38,873 bases of DNA, from contig OMJP01000010.1 of the NCBI GenBank assembly GCA_900299405.1, forward strand, positions 1 to 38,873, given 5' to 3'. Source of the stretch: a bacterium. Lineage in GTDB: Bacteria; Patescibacteriota; Microgenomatia; UBA1400; PJMF01. Both the position numbers and the translations under genes were made by a program. The notes beneath the pieces were generated by a model that was not told where the DNA came from, did no database searches, and was given only the letters and a program-made list of their open reading frames with translations. Of the stretch, positions 1 through 9,114 are shown piece by piece (position 1 is the stretch's first letter; every line of letters starts with the position of its first letter).

Positions 1-1
1 A

Positions 2-74
2 GGGCCGTTAGCTCAGTTGGTAGAGCGTTGCATTCGCATTGCAAAGGTCGGGAGTTCGACTCTCCCACGGTCCA
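2..74 (+). tRNA. tRNA-Ala (anticodon CGC)
   Basis: Cloverleaf read by eye: acceptor GGGCCGT/ACGGTCC, anticodon stem TTGCA/TGCAA with loop TTCGCAT, T-arm GGGAGTTCGACTCTCCC; CCA not encoded. Confidence 0.95.
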
Positions 75-77
75 CTT

Positions 78-593
78 TTATAACTCCTTCACCATCTGCA
101 CCTCGTCATCGTACTCTCCCTGCCATTTGACAGCCTTGCTTTTGACGCCGTACTCGGTAAAACCGAGTGACTGGTAGAGTTTTTGGGCTGGTTGGTTTTT
201 ACGGTTGCAGTTGATGAAGATCTGCTCGATGCCGTGCTGTTTGGCTAGGTCGGTGATGTGGCTGATTAATTTTTTGGCGTGGCCTTGGTGGCGGTGATCG
301 GGGTGGACGTAGAGATTGAAGAGGGCGGCGGTGTGTTGCTGTTTCGGCAGCTGGGAGGGATCGAGTTGGGCGTAGCCGATTAGCTCTTGAGGTTCAGCAT
401 CGGTAAAGAGGCCGTAGTAGCCGCCGAGCTGGGGCGAGGCGGCGTAACGAATTTCCCAGGCGAAAGCATCGGTTGGCTTGTCTTTTTCGCTTTCATAAGT
501 AGATAAGTAGCTATCAGGATTGGTCTGCAAAGCCTGCAAGCGGAGGGTTTGGTAAGCGTGGGCGTCTTGAGTAGAGAGTGGTCGAATTGTCAT
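78..593 (-). CDS. GNAT family N-acetyltransferase
   Basis: Motifs LYVHPDHRHQGHAKKLI and NCNRKNQPAQKLYQSLGF; start MTIRPLS at 593 overlaps the upstream stop as ATGA, so the longer track start (644) is unlikely. Confidence 0.88.
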   Translation of the reverse strand: MTIRPLSTQDAHAYQTLRLQALQTNPDSYLSTYESEKDKPTDAFAWEIRYAASPQLGGYYGLFTDAEPQELIGYAQLDPSQLPKQQHTAALFNLYVHPDHRHQGHAKKLISHITDLAKQHGIEQIFINCNRKNQPAQKLYQSLGFTEYGVKSKAVKWQGEYDDEVQMVKEL

Positions 594-1669
594 TCGTTTG
601 AGTTGGCAGTCAAATTGACAGCTCCAGTTTTGGTGGTCAGCCAAGTGTTTTCATAACGATAGCCAAATTTTCCCGGCAAGTAAATCCCAGGTTCAATAGT
701 AATTGCCATGTGGGGTTTTATTGCTTGTTCGTTGTTCCAAGACAGAGAGGGCGGCTCGTGAATCTCGAGCCCCAGCCCATGCCCGGTGGTATGAATAAAC
801 TCTTTGGCAAACCCAGCCTCACTGATCACCTCACGAGCTGCATCATCCAGCTCTTTGGCCGTCAGATTTTTCTTGCTTTGTTTGAGCAGTTTAACCGTCT
901 GCTGATAAGCATTTCTAACAATTTTTTCAACCTTGAGAAACTCTTCACTCGGCCGCTGGCCTAACCACACCGTTCTAGTCATGTCGGAACAGTAACCATC
1001 AACCGTCGCGCCCAGATCGATCAAGACAGGCATCTCTTTCTTAAGCTTCACGTTTTTTGGCTGATAGTGAGGCAGTGCTCCTGCCGCGCCAAAAGCCACG
1101 ATAATCGGAAAAGCAGGTTTCTCTGAACCAGCTTTGAGCATCAGTTGCAGAATCAGGCTGACGACCTCTTTTTCCGTCATTCCTGGCTTGAGCTGTTTGA
1201 TTGCCTGAGCCATTACTTGCTGGGCGATTTTGGCAGCTTTCCTGAGTGATTTGCTCTCGGTTTGATCTTTGGTTACCCGCAGCTCCCACAGCCATTGAGG
1301 TGGCAGATCAGCCAATTTTCCCGACCAATGATCGCTCAACTCTCGCTGCTCAGCCACACTGAGAGTATGGGGATCGATGATTAGTTCACTAACATTATCG
1401 CCAATATTTTCCGCCACTTTGTCCAAATCAGTAGTCGGAATCGTTTTTAGCCAGCTTTGCTGAGACAGAGTGGGGGAGAAACGATGGTGAAAGAGAGCGG
1501 TTTTTTTGGGTGAAACTAGTAGAAAAGCCTCCCGCTCAGACGGTGCTAGTTGAGGGAAATTCACTAGATAAAAAATATCAGTAGGTTTGGAAACGAGGAT
1601 TGCTTGGTTGTTGTTTAGCTGCTGCTGCAGAGCTTTAAGGCGCCGCTGATAAACCGCCAAGCTAGTCAT
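590..1669 (-). CDS. M24 family Xaa-Pro aminopeptidase
   Basis: Metal-site motifs LIDLGATVDGYCSDMTRT, TTGHGLGLEIHE, ITIEPGIYLPGKFGYRYEN. Confidence 0.93.
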   Translation of the reverse strand: MTSLAVYQRRLKALQQQLNNNQAILVSKPTDIFYLVNFPQLAPSEREAFLLVSPKKTALFHHRFSPTLSQQSWLKTIPTTDLDKVAENIGDNVSELIIDPHTLSVAEQRELSDHWSGKLADLPPQWLWELRVTKDQTESKSLRKAAKIAQQVMAQAIKQLKPGMTEKEVVSLILQLMLKAGSEKPAFPIIVAFGAAGALPHYQPKNVKLKKEMPVLIDLGATVDGYCSDMTRTVWLGQRPSEEFLKVEKIVRNAYQQTVKLLKQSKKNLTAKELDDAAREVISEAGFAKEFIHTTGHGLGLEIHEPPSLSWNNEQAIKPHMAITIEPGIYLPGKFGYRYENTWLTTKTGAVNLTANSNE

Positions 1670-2359
1670 TTATTCACCTCGATCAAAAGGGGCTAAAGCT
1701 CTGATAACAGTGACGATTGTTTCGTCTTCATCGAGGTAGCCGATCAATAAAACCTGATCATCTTCCAAAAAATCCTCCAGCTCAGCTTCTTCTCCTTGGT
1801 TGTTTTGGTATTCAGTTTGATTGGTGAGGCTGACGGCAGCGACTTCTTCTTGTCCACGAGCTTGAAAATCCATTGACCTGGTGTTAATTTCTTTGATTGC
1901 TCCTAGCTGGACCAAATGCTGATTTGGTCGAGGAGACGCTGACAGTAAAGTGATTTTTTTCGGGGTAAAAACGTCATTGTTGTTCAATCCGAGAACTAAA
2001 ACCCAGTCATCAATCGCAATTTCATCTGGTTCGATCGCTTCATCACCCTCCATGAGTTCAGCCTCAGCTAGTGCTACGACGCGATTGATTCCACGGCTGT
2101 CGACAGTTAATGTTTCCTGCGAAACACGAATTACTTGGGCCACAAATCCCCGGCGACGATCGCTGCCGCTGAGTACTGTTTCGACATTTTCTCGTTGCTG
2201 CTCGACGATTTTCTCGATTCGTTCACGCAGAGTGTCGGTAGTATTGCTGGCATTTTCTTGAACACTTTCTACTTCTTGGGCTTGTAAACTAGGAACGATC
2301 ATCAACACTGCGGTCAACAGCAACGACCCAATTAGTAGTTTCAATTTATTTAGTTTCAT
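1670..2359 (-). CDS. Secreted/membrane-anchored protein of unknown function
   Basis: N-terminal signal-like MKLNKLKLLIGSLLLTAVLMIVPSLQAQ followed by beta-rich acidic sequence; abuts its neighbours, consistent with an operon. Confidence 0.65.
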   Translation of the reverse strand: MKLNKLKLLIGSLLLTAVLMIVPSLQAQEVESVQENASNTTDTLRERIEKIVEQQRENVETVLSGSDRRRGFVAQVIRVSQETLTVDSRGINRVVALAEAELMEGDEAIEPDEIAIDDWVLVLGLNNNDVFTPKKITLLSASPRPNQHLVQLGAIKEINTRSMDFQARGQEEVAAVSLTNQTEYQNNQGEEAELEDFLEDDQVLLIGYLDEDETIVTVIRALAPFDRGE

Positions 2360-2820
2360 TAGTTGTCTCCTTCTGTTTCGCCACCGTCGCTGGATTCTTC
2401 GGCGTCATCAGTCAAGGTTTCATCACTGACTACCACGGTTTTTTCAATCGAGATCGAGCGACCATCTTCATCGACTACATGGACGCTGATGATGTTGGCG
2501 CCTTCTTCCAGTTCGACCTCGACCGAGAAATTCCCAGAATCATCAGAACTGGTGATGACTTCTTCATTATTCACAAACACCACCACGAAACTATTAGGGA
2601 TCGTAGTGCCGGAAACAGTCAGAGAGGTGTCGTTTTGTACCGCCTCATCGATGGGAGTGTTGAGCACCAGCTCGCCGGCAAACTGCTGATCTTCGCTCAC
2701 TGTTTTATCACGAGTATTCCTCGGTTGGGAAATGCCGGTTCTGGCTTGGTAAATGCCGTACGTTATGAACAGTCCTAGGGAAAGACCGATCAAAATAGCG
2801 ATAACTATTTCTTTTTTCAT
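2359..2820 (-). CDS. Membrane-anchored protein with an Ig-like/glucodextranase-B-like domain
   Basis: N-terminal TM (MKKEIVIAILIGLSLGLFITYG) and LNTPIDEAVQNDTSLTVSGTTIPNSFVVVFVNNEEVITSSDDSGNFSVEVELEEGANII. Start set to 2820 because a TATAAT lies just upstream on -. Confidence 0.7.
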   Translation of the reverse strand: MKKEIVIAILIGLSLGLFITYGIYQARTGISQPRNTRDKTVSEDQQFAGELVLNTPIDEAVQNDTSLTVSGTTIPNSFVVVFVNNEEVITSSDDSGNFSVEVELEEGANIISVHVVDEDGRSISIEKTVVVSDETLTDDAEESSDGGETEGDN

Positions 2821-2888
2821 CAATTGCCTATTATAAAGGATTTGCACAGAATGGTATCATTAGAAACATTACAGTTTAGAAACTGATT

Positions 2889-3551
2889 ATGACAATTACT
2901 TATCACGGTCACTCTTGTTTTAAATTGCGCGGCAAAAATGCTGCGGCTGTCACTGATCCTTACGAAGATAGTATTGGTTTGTCCCTGCCCAGTCTCAGTG
3001 CTGACGTGGTGACGATTTCCCATGACCATGGTGATCACAATCAAGCTAGCCGGGTGAGCGGCACTGCTCGCCGGGACAATCCTTTCGTGATTGATCATTT
3101 GGGAGAATACGAAGTCGAGGGAATCTCGGTTTTCGGTGTGGGTTCCCATCATGATGATCAGGAGGGGAGCGAGCGTGGGGCCAACAATATTTTCACTATT
3201 TCGGTCGATGGTGTGCGTGTTTGTCATCTGGGTGATTTGGGTCATCAGCTGACAGAGAGCATGATTGATGAGATCGGCATTATTGACGTTTTATTATTGC
3301 CGGTAGGGGGCAAATACACTATCGATGCCAAGCAGGCAGTCGCTGTGGCTAGAGCTCTCGAGCCAGGAATCGTGATTCCGATGCACTACCGTACTGCCGA
3401 ACATGACGAAAAAAGATTTGGCGAACTGCAGGCTGTAGAAGACTTTTTGAAAGAATTCGGCGCTGATGATGCCAAAAAAACCGACAAACTGAAAGTAGAA
3501 AGCGATCGACTTCCAGAGGAGATGGAAGTAGTAGTCTTGGAGAAAAGCTAA
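2889..3551 (+). CDS. MBL-fold metal-dependent hydrolase (UlaG/YtkL-like)
   Basis: MTITYHGHSCFKL, TISHDHGDHN, GDLGHQLTESMIDEIGIIDVLLLPVGG, VIPMHYRT. Confidence 0.9.
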   Translation: MTITYHGHSCFKLRGKNAAAVTDPYEDSIGLSLPSLSADVVTISHDHGDHNQASRVSGTARRDNPFVIDHLGEYEVEGISVFGVGSHHDDQEGSERGANNIFTISVDGVRVCHLGDLGHQLTESMIDEIGIIDVLLLPVGGKYTIDAKQAVAVARALEPGIVIPMHYRTAEHDEKRFGELQAVEDFLKEFGADDAKKTDKLKVESDRLPEEMEVVVLEKS

Positions 3552-3627
3552 ATCGACCGCTGCCCGCCACCTGCTCCGTTTCGCGTTTGACTCTGCCGCC
3601 CAGACTCGATAAAGTACGACCAAGTTT

Positions 3628-4941
3628 ATGAAGGGCCAAGTACCACCACATGATCTTGATGCCGAGCGCTCGGTGCTCGCGGCGGTGCTGATTGATTCCG
3701 ATGCGATCGTCAAAGTCAGTGAGTATCTCAATCCCGACAGCTTTTACGCTCCCGAGCATCAGGTGATTTTCACTGCGATGCAGACGCTTTACGAAAAGCG
3801 TGAGCCGATCGATGTCGTTACCCTTACTGCCCAACTCAAAAAAGACAAACAGCTCACCAAAGCCGGTGGTTCTTCTGGTCTGACTGAGCTTTCCAACCTG
3901 CTTTCTACCGCGGCCAACGTCACCAATTATGCTCAGCTAGTGCGGGAGAAATTCGTCAAACGCAGCCTGATTAGTTTAGCCGGTGAAGTGAGCGAACTAG
4001 CCTTCGACGAGGGGAAAGACGTGCAGGATATTCTCGACATGGCGGAGCAGCAGGTGCTGTCGGTGTCGCGGATTCAGTCTGATCGGGCCTTTATTCCGCT
4101 GAAAGATACTTTGGTGGAGAGTTTTGATCGCATCGATGAGCTGCAGAAATCTGGTGGAGAGCTGCGTGGTGTGGCGACTGGTTTTCAAGATGTGGATCGA
4201 ATGTTGGCTGGTTTACAGAAATCGAACTTGGTAATTTTGGCTGCCCGGCCGGGTATGGGTAAAACTGCTTTTGCGCTGAACATTGCTCACAACGCGGCGG
4301 TGCTGGGCAAAAAGAAGATCGGCTTTTTCTCACTGGAAATGAGTCGTGAGGAGCTGGTCGACCGGCTGCTCGTTTCCCAGGCTGATATCGATGCCTGGAA
4401 ACTAAAAACTGGCAGATTGGATCAGCAGGACTTTTTGAAGCTATCAGACGCGATGGGAGTTTTGGCCGAGGCCGAGATGTTTATCGATGACACCCCTGGG
4501 ATGAGTATTTACGAGATGCGGACCAAAGCTCGTAAACTGATGGCCGAGCACGAGATCGATCTACTGCTGGTCGACTATCTGCAGCTGGCTCATGGTCGCA
4601 CGCACGACAATCGGGTGCAGGAAGTGGCAGAGATTTCTCAAGGACTAAAAAATATTGCCAGAGAACTTCGTATTCCAGTTCTTGCTCTCTCTCAACTTTC
4701 GCGGGCGATCGAGAGTCGGGGAGAGAAGTCGCCGCAGTTGTCAGATCTCAGAGAATCTGGCTCGATCGAGCAGGACGCCGATGTGGTGATGTTCCTTTAT
4801 CACAAAGATGATGATATTCGTGAGCAGGTGACGTTGAAAATTGCCAAACACCGCAACGGCGCACTAGGCGAAGTCGAGTTGTTCTTCCGTGGTGATCGGG
4901 TCCGGTTCTACGGCATGGAAAAAGCAGCCAAACAAAGCTAG
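3628..4941 (+). CDS. dnaB: Replicative DNA helicase DnaB
   Basis: N-terminal PPHDLDAERSVLAAVLID; Walker A AARPGMGKTAFALNIA; LLLVDYLQL; LSQLSRAIESR; SDLRESGSIEQDADVVMFLY. Confidence 0.96.
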   Translation: MKGQVPPHDLDAERSVLAAVLIDSDAIVKVSEYLNPDSFYAPEHQVIFTAMQTLYEKREPIDVVTLTAQLKKDKQLTKAGGSSGLTELSNLLSTAANVTNYAQLVREKFVKRSLISLAGEVSELAFDEGKDVQDILDMAEQQVLSVSRIQSDRAFIPLKDTLVESFDRIDELQKSGGELRGVATGFQDVDRMLAGLQKSNLVILAARPGMGKTAFALNIAHNAAVLGKKKIGFFSLEMSREELVDRLLVSQADIDAWKLKTGRLDQQDFLKLSDAMGVLAEAEMFIDDTPGMSIYEMRTKARKLMAEHEIDLLLVDYLQLAHGRTHDNRVQEVAEISQGLKNIARELRIPVLALSQLSRAIESRGEKSPQLSDLRESGSIEQDADVVMFLYHKDDDIREQVTLKIAKHRNGALGEVELFFRGDRVRFYGMEKAAKQS

Positions 4942-4954
4942 AAATTTAATTAAA

Positions 4955-5188
4955 TTAGACAGCGGTAAAGCCGAACAGCAGGTAAATTAATCCTCCAGTC
5001 AGCATAATAAACATGAAGAAAAAGCCGAGGTTGCTTTTGAGGTCTTTGATGGATTCATTGGGGTCGGGCTTGTCCATACTGACGATGATGATCAGGGCAA
5101 TCGCCAGCCAAATCAAACCCCGAGTCACGACCGACCAAATGCTGTCGATGGCGAAGGCTTGATGGAGAAGTTCTTGGAGCAGTTCCAT
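4955..5188 (-). CDS. Small two-TM membrane protein, unknown function
   Basis: 77 aa with two hydrophobic helices; good promoter upstream on - (TTGCAT-18-TATAGT). Confidence 0.6.
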   Translation of the reverse strand: MELLQELLHQAFAIDSIWSVVTRGLIWLAIALIIIVSMDKPDPNESIKDLKSNLGFFFMFIMLTGGLIYLLFGFTAV

Positions 5189-5250
5189 TTGATTTCACTA
5201 TAGACTGGGTTTGTGGGAAAATGCAAGTTAGGTTAAAATACTTTTCTCGT

Positions 5251-5334
5251 GCCGAGGTGGCGGAATTGGTAGACGCGTAGGTCTCAAAAACCTATGAGGG
5301 CAACCTCGTGAGGGTTCGATTCCCTCCCTCGGCA
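5251..5334 (+). tRNA. tRNA-Leu (anticodon CAA)
   Basis: Class II tRNA: acceptor GCCGAGG/CCTCGGC, anticodon loop CTCAAAA in TAGGT/ACCTA stem, variable arm, T-arm AGGGTTCGATTCCCT. Confidence 0.95.
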
Positions 5335-5364
5335 CAGCATTTTTAAAAAAGTAAGGTTCATTAA

Positions 5365-5814
5365 ATGGCGTTAAATACAAACGAACAATCAGTCAGTGGT
5401 AAAGAGGCTTCAGAGCAGGAGCCTGCCAAGTCCAGAATTTTGTTGGTAGAAAACAGCAAAATCGTTAGAAATGGCCTGGGAAAAGCTTTGTTTTCCTTAG
5501 AGAATGTTTCTCTGGTAAAAACTGCCTCTTCAATTGAAGAGGCTCTCGCACTGTTAACCAACAACAACAATGAATTTAATTGTGTGATTAGCTGTAGTTT
5601 TGGTGGTGATTGCCAAAAAATTGATGATTTACTAGTCGAGCAGAATTCCGACATTTACTTCACGGTGCACACTGGTTTGCCGGTGACTTATGTCGACCAT
5701 CAGCTGAAAAGCAAGTATTCCAGAGTAGTTTTTAAAGGAGATCAAACTCCTGAGCAATTGGCTTCTTTGGATTGGGACAATTTACCTCAACGCCCAAATC
5801 AACCCCAGCAATAA
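5365..5814 (+). CDS. Response-regulator receiver-like (pseudo-receiver) protein
   Basis: RILLVENSKIVRNGLGKALFSLENVSLVKTASSIEEALALL resembles REC alpha/beta start, but the phospho-Asp strand reads FNCVISCSF. Confidence 0.6.
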   Translation: MALNTNEQSVSGKEASEQEPAKSRILLVENSKIVRNGLGKALFSLENVSLVKTASSIEEALALLTNNNNEFNCVISCSFGGDCQKIDDLLVEQNSDIYFTVHTGLPVTYVDHQLKSKYSRVVFKGDQTPEQLASLDWDNLPQRPNQPQQ

Positions 5815-6228
5815 AATCTGTGGCATTAGACCCAGTAGTACTCGGGGAGTGGAGTGGTGGAATTTGCCGTGGAATTCGTTCAAAGGTTTTAAAATAGCTG
5901 GTTCTTTGGGGAGGAAGTTGCGTGGCGCCTCGATGAAGTCAGGCACTAGGGAAACAAAGGCTCCTGCCCAAATGTGGTAATTGATCGCTTCAGTGCCGCT
6001 TTGCCAAAACCAGTAGATGAGTCCGACCGAGGCTGCCAAATCAAAAATCTCCAAAATCATGGCGGTACGTTTGCTGCGGGTGCCATTTGACAGACCAGTG
6101 CCGACGTCCCAGTGGGGGATCCAGTCTTGCAGATAGTGAGCCGCTAGGGTGAGAGGAATGTACAGTGCTGGGTGGGGCAATTTGCTGGCGATGAAAGCGC
6201 CAGTGGCGGCATGCGATACAGAAAGCAT
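5782..6228 (-). CDS. Integral membrane protein, unknown function
   Basis: MLSVSHAATGAFIASKLPHPALYIPLTLAAHYLQDWIPHWD: conserved His/Asp with several TM segments. Start 6228 preferred because TATAAT on - lies 7 nt upstream and overlaps the longer start. Confidence 0.65.
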   Translation of the reverse strand: MLSVSHAATGAFIASKLPHPALYIPLTLAAHYLQDWIPHWDVGTGLSNGTRSKRTAMILEIFDLAASVGLIYWFWQSGTEAINYHIWAGAFVSLVPDFIEAPRNFLPKEPAILKPLNEFHGKFHHSTPRVLLGLMPQILLLGLIWALR

Positions 6229-6235
6229 GAAAAGC

Positions 6236-6245
6236 ATTATATACT
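6236..6245. promoter_or_regulatory. Overlapping divergent -10 boxes (TATAAT on -, 6236-6241; TATACT on +, 6240-6245)
   Basis: ATTATATACT lies between starts at 6228 (-) and 6255 (+). Confidence 0.65.
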
Positions 6246-6254
6246 ACATGTCAT

Positions 6255-7082
6255 ATGTGGCCGATTCTTTTTTCTTTTGGCTTTCTGACGGTGCGCACTA
6301 GCTTGGTGGTGCTTTTGCTTGGTTTTCTGGTGGCAGGGTTTGCTTTTTGGTGCCGCGGAAAAGAAGAGCATTACTCGGAGATTCAGTTGTTTGATGGTTT
6401 GGTGCTGTCGTTTCTCGCTGGGGCGGTTGGCGCGCGGCTGGGTTTTATTATGCTGCATTTCGACCAGTTTGGTTTGAATCTTTTTCAGTGGTTGGACTTG
6501 GTCAATAGTCCTGGCAGTTTGGATTTGATGTTCCTGGTTTCGGCGACTTACTTTTTGTATCGTTTTGCTTTACGCAAAAAATGGGATGCTTTCGAGGTCT
6601 TGGATTTTTGGGCGCTGTCGCTATCGTTGTGGCTGATGTTTTCTTCACTGGCGGATTTTGTGGCTGGCACGGGCAGAGGCAAGTTTACTGACTTGTTTAT
6701 CGGAGTGATTTTCCCTGGCTCGATTGAAAAAACTCATCCTACTCAGCTGTATTTTGCGCTGTTTTACCTACTGTTGTCTCGTTATTTGGTCTGGGCAGAG
6801 AGTCGTTACCGGATTTTTGAGTGGTACCGGATGGGTCGCAAATCCGCGCAGACTGGGTTTTTGATTAGTAACTTTTTGATTTTTTACTCGCTGTTTTCAT
6901 TACTGATGTTGTTGTTCCGTTTGCCGGAGTTTGTGATTGGCAGCTGGAGCTTTGACTGGCTGCTATATTTGGCGGGGATGTTGGTGGGGGTGCGGATTTT
7001 GCTGCGTCGCTCTGACAAGTCTTTCTTGCCTCTTTCTTTTAAAAGGCGTTTTGAACGACAGGATGACGAAGTCTTACCCTAA
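6255..7082 (+). CDS. Divergent prolipoprotein diacylglyceryl transferase (Lgt)-like membrane protein
   Basis: Multi-TM with Lgt-like GARLGFIMLH and HPTQLYFALFYLLLSRY; other Lgt signature residues missing. Confidence 0.62.
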   Translation: MWPILFSFGFLTVRTSLVVLLLGFLVAGFAFWCRGKEEHYSEIQLFDGLVLSFLAGAVGARLGFIMLHFDQFGLNLFQWLDLVNSPGSLDLMFLVSATYFLYRFALRKKWDAFEVLDFWALSLSLWLMFSSLADFVAGTGRGKFTDLFIGVIFPGSIEKTHPTQLYFALFYLLLSRYLVWAESRYRIFEWYRMGRKSAQTGFLISNFLIFYSLFSLLMLLFRLPEFVIGSWSFDWLLYLAGMLVGVRILLRRSDKSFLPLSFKRRFERQDDEVLP

Positions 7083-7905
7083 TTTGCCAGAGATTCTTTT
7101 TGAGGATCAGGATATCTTGGTGATCGCCAAGCCGGGAGGGATGGTGACGAATCGGGCGCAATCGGTGAGTGGCGAGACGCTGCAGGATTGGTTCGAAAAA
7201 CAGCAGGATCAGAGTTTTCCCGACGATTGGTCCCAGCTTTTAACTGATGATTTTTCCAATGAGTACGGCGAGCCGGAGGAGATTTACCAAGAGCGGCAGG
7301 GGATGGTGCATCGTTTGGACAAAGATACTAGTGGGGTGATGGTGTTTGCCAAACATCCCGGCAGTCTTATCAACCTGCTGAAGCAATTTCGCCTGCGCGA
7401 AGTGCAAAAAGAATATCTTGCCTTGGTACATGGTCAGTTTCGGGTAGAGCAGGGGAGACTGACTGCTCCGCTGGGTCGCTCTCGAGACAATCGGCAGAAA
7501 TTCGCGGTGGATATCGAGGGTCGTAAGGCGGTGACTGAGTACGCTGTCGAGCAGACTTTTGACCAACTCGACTTCGACAAATTAACTGAGAGGCTAGGGG
7601 AGAGTGCCAAAAAAATCAAAGACAATGAGCGGCTCTACGAGCAGGGTTTTTCTCTGGTTCGCTGCCTGCCGAAAACTGGCCGCACGCATCAGATTCGCGT
7701 TCATCTGGCCAACGAACGACATCCAATCGTCGGTGACACCAAATACGTCGGCCGCAAACGCGCGAAAGTAGATCCCCTCTGGTGCCCGCGCCAATTCCTC
7801 CACGCAGCCTCACTAGAATTCAGGCACCCCCGGACAGGCGAGCAGCTGAAGTTCGAGGCGGAGCTAAGCGAGGATTTAAAAGTAGTTTTAGAAAACTTAA
7901 ACTAA
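7063..7905 (+). CDS. RluA-family RNA pseudouridine synthase
   Basis: ILFEDQDILVIAKPGGMVTN, GMVHRLDKDTSGVMVFAK, KTGRTHQIRVHLA; start MTKSYPN at 7063 overlaps the preceding gene. Confidence 0.92.
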   Translation: MTKSYPNLPEILFEDQDILVIAKPGGMVTNRAQSVSGETLQDWFEKQQDQSFPDDWSQLLTDDFSNEYGEPEEIYQERQGMVHRLDKDTSGVMVFAKHPGSLINLLKQFRLREVQKEYLALVHGQFRVEQGRLTAPLGRSRDNRQKFAVDIEGRKAVTEYAVEQTFDQLDFDKLTERLGESAKKIKDNERLYEQGFSLVRCLPKTGRTHQIRVHLANERHPIVGDTKYVGRKRAKVDPLWCPRQFLHAASLEFRHPRTGEQLKFEAELSEDLKVVLENLN

Positions 7906-7953
7906 TGCTCAATTAGCTGATAATTCTCCTCGACAAAAACCAGCTTCTCTGCG

Positions 7954-7959
7954 TATAAT
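7954..7959 (+). promoter_or_regulatory. -10 box TATAAT (with TCGACA -35-like at 7930-7935, 18-bp spacer)
   Basis: Five nt before ATG at 7965: predicted leaderless start. Confidence 0.7.
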
Positions 7960-7964
7960 CCGCT

Positions 7965-8567
7965 ATGGACATCAAACAAATTTCTTTTTCCGGTGAGAAA
8001 ACCAAATATCTGACGCCAACATGGAACGACATGAACCAGTTGGCTTTTTTGATTGCCAAAGAGATGCGCGCTCAGGGCAAAGAGATCGATCGGATCGTGA
8101 CACTGGCCAAAGGCGGCTGGCCGATGACGCGCTCGCTAGTGGATTTCCTCCAGGTTGGCAAAGTCGCCAGCATCGGAGTGAATTTTTACAAAGGCATCAA
8201 CGAGCGGATGAAGACACCAGAGATTTATCAGAACCTGCCTGTGCCGATCAAAGGGGAGCGAGTGCTACTGTTCGACGACGTGGCTGACACTGGCGCTTCG
8301 TTGAAATTCGTCAAAAAATACCTCAAGGACATGGGAGTCAAAGAAGTCATTACCGCGACCCTGTTTTACAAACCTCACAGCGCTATCGAGCCAGATTTCT
8401 ACGGACACAAAACCAAAGCCTGGATCATTTTTCCCTATGATTTGATCGAAGCTGTGGACTTGCTGGGCGGCAAATGGCAGGAAAAAGGTTTGCAAAAGGC
8501 TGAGATCAAAAAACGCTTGAAACAACTAGGCGCAAAAGAAGAGTGGCTGCGGGAGTATTTCGCTTAG
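7965..8567 (+). CDS. Phosphoribosyltransferase (purine/xanthine PRTase-like)
   Basis: PRPP loop VLLFDDVADTGASLKFV. Confidence 0.87.
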   Translation: MDIKQISFSGEKTKYLTPTWNDMNQLAFLIAKEMRAQGKEIDRIVTLAKGGWPMTRSLVDFLQVGKVASIGVNFYKGINERMKTPEIYQNLPVPIKGERVLLFDDVADTGASLKFVKKYLKDMGVKEVITATLFYKPHSAIEPDFYGHKTKAWIIFPYDLIEAVDLLGGKWQEKGLQKAEIKKRLKQLGAKEEWLREYFA

Positions 8568-8587
8568 CTTGGTCAAAAAGTCACTGT

Positions 8588-8593
8588 TATAAT
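8588..8593 (+). promoter_or_regulatory. -10 box TATAAT upstream of dcd
   Basis: Eight nt between the box and the GTG start at 8602. Confidence 0.6.
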
Positions 8594-8601
8594 GCGTAAC
8601 A

Positions 8602-9114
8602 GTGGCTATCTTAACTAAAGACGAGATTCTCAAGGAAATAAACGCGGGGCGGATTGTGATTGATCCGTTTGATGCTGCCAGTGTTGGGCCAGCTTCGGTC
8701 GATTTTCATTTAGGCAATACTTTTCGTGTTTTTCGTCGTTCTACTCAAGCGTTTGATGTCGGTGAAGATGTCAATTTTGATGAAATTACCAAAGTGATCG
8801 AGGTAGAGGATTCGATTTCACTGCTGCCTGGCGAATCAATTCACGGCATTACCACTGAGTCACTGAAGCTGCCCGACGACCTTTGCGGCTGGATTCAGGG
8901 CAGAAGCACTTTGGCGCGCCTAGGGCTGCTGGTGCACATCACTGCCAACTTTATTCACCCTGGCATGGAAGGCAAACAAGTGTTAGAAATGACCAATGCC
9001 GGTCCGATCGCGCTGAACATCAAAGTCGGCATTCCGATCTGTCAGATTATTTTTGAGGAAACCAAAGGCCAGGCGACTTATACCGGTAAATTTAGCAAGC
9101 AGGATAAACCGTGA
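8602..9114 (+). CDS. dcd: dCTP deaminase (GTG start)
   Basis: GPASVDFHLGNTFRVF, WIQGRSTLARLGLLVHITANFIHPGMEG, PICQIIFEE. Confidence 0.93.
   Translation: MAILTKDEILKEINAGRIVIDPFDAASVGPASVDFHLGNTFRVFRRSTQAFDVGEDVNFDEITKVIEVEDSISLLPGESIHGITTESLKLPDDLCGWIQGRSTLARLGLLVHITANFIHPGMEGKQVLEMTNAGPIALNIKVGIPICQIIFEETKGQATYTGKFSKQDKP

Noticed and set aside
2363-2689. Antisense ORFs such as 2363..2689, 7240..7566, 9567..9893, 22097..22549, 28211..28774, 30889..31311, 32021..32368
   Set aside because: They lie opposite well-supported conserved genes and show low-complexity or improbable composition; treated as spurious.
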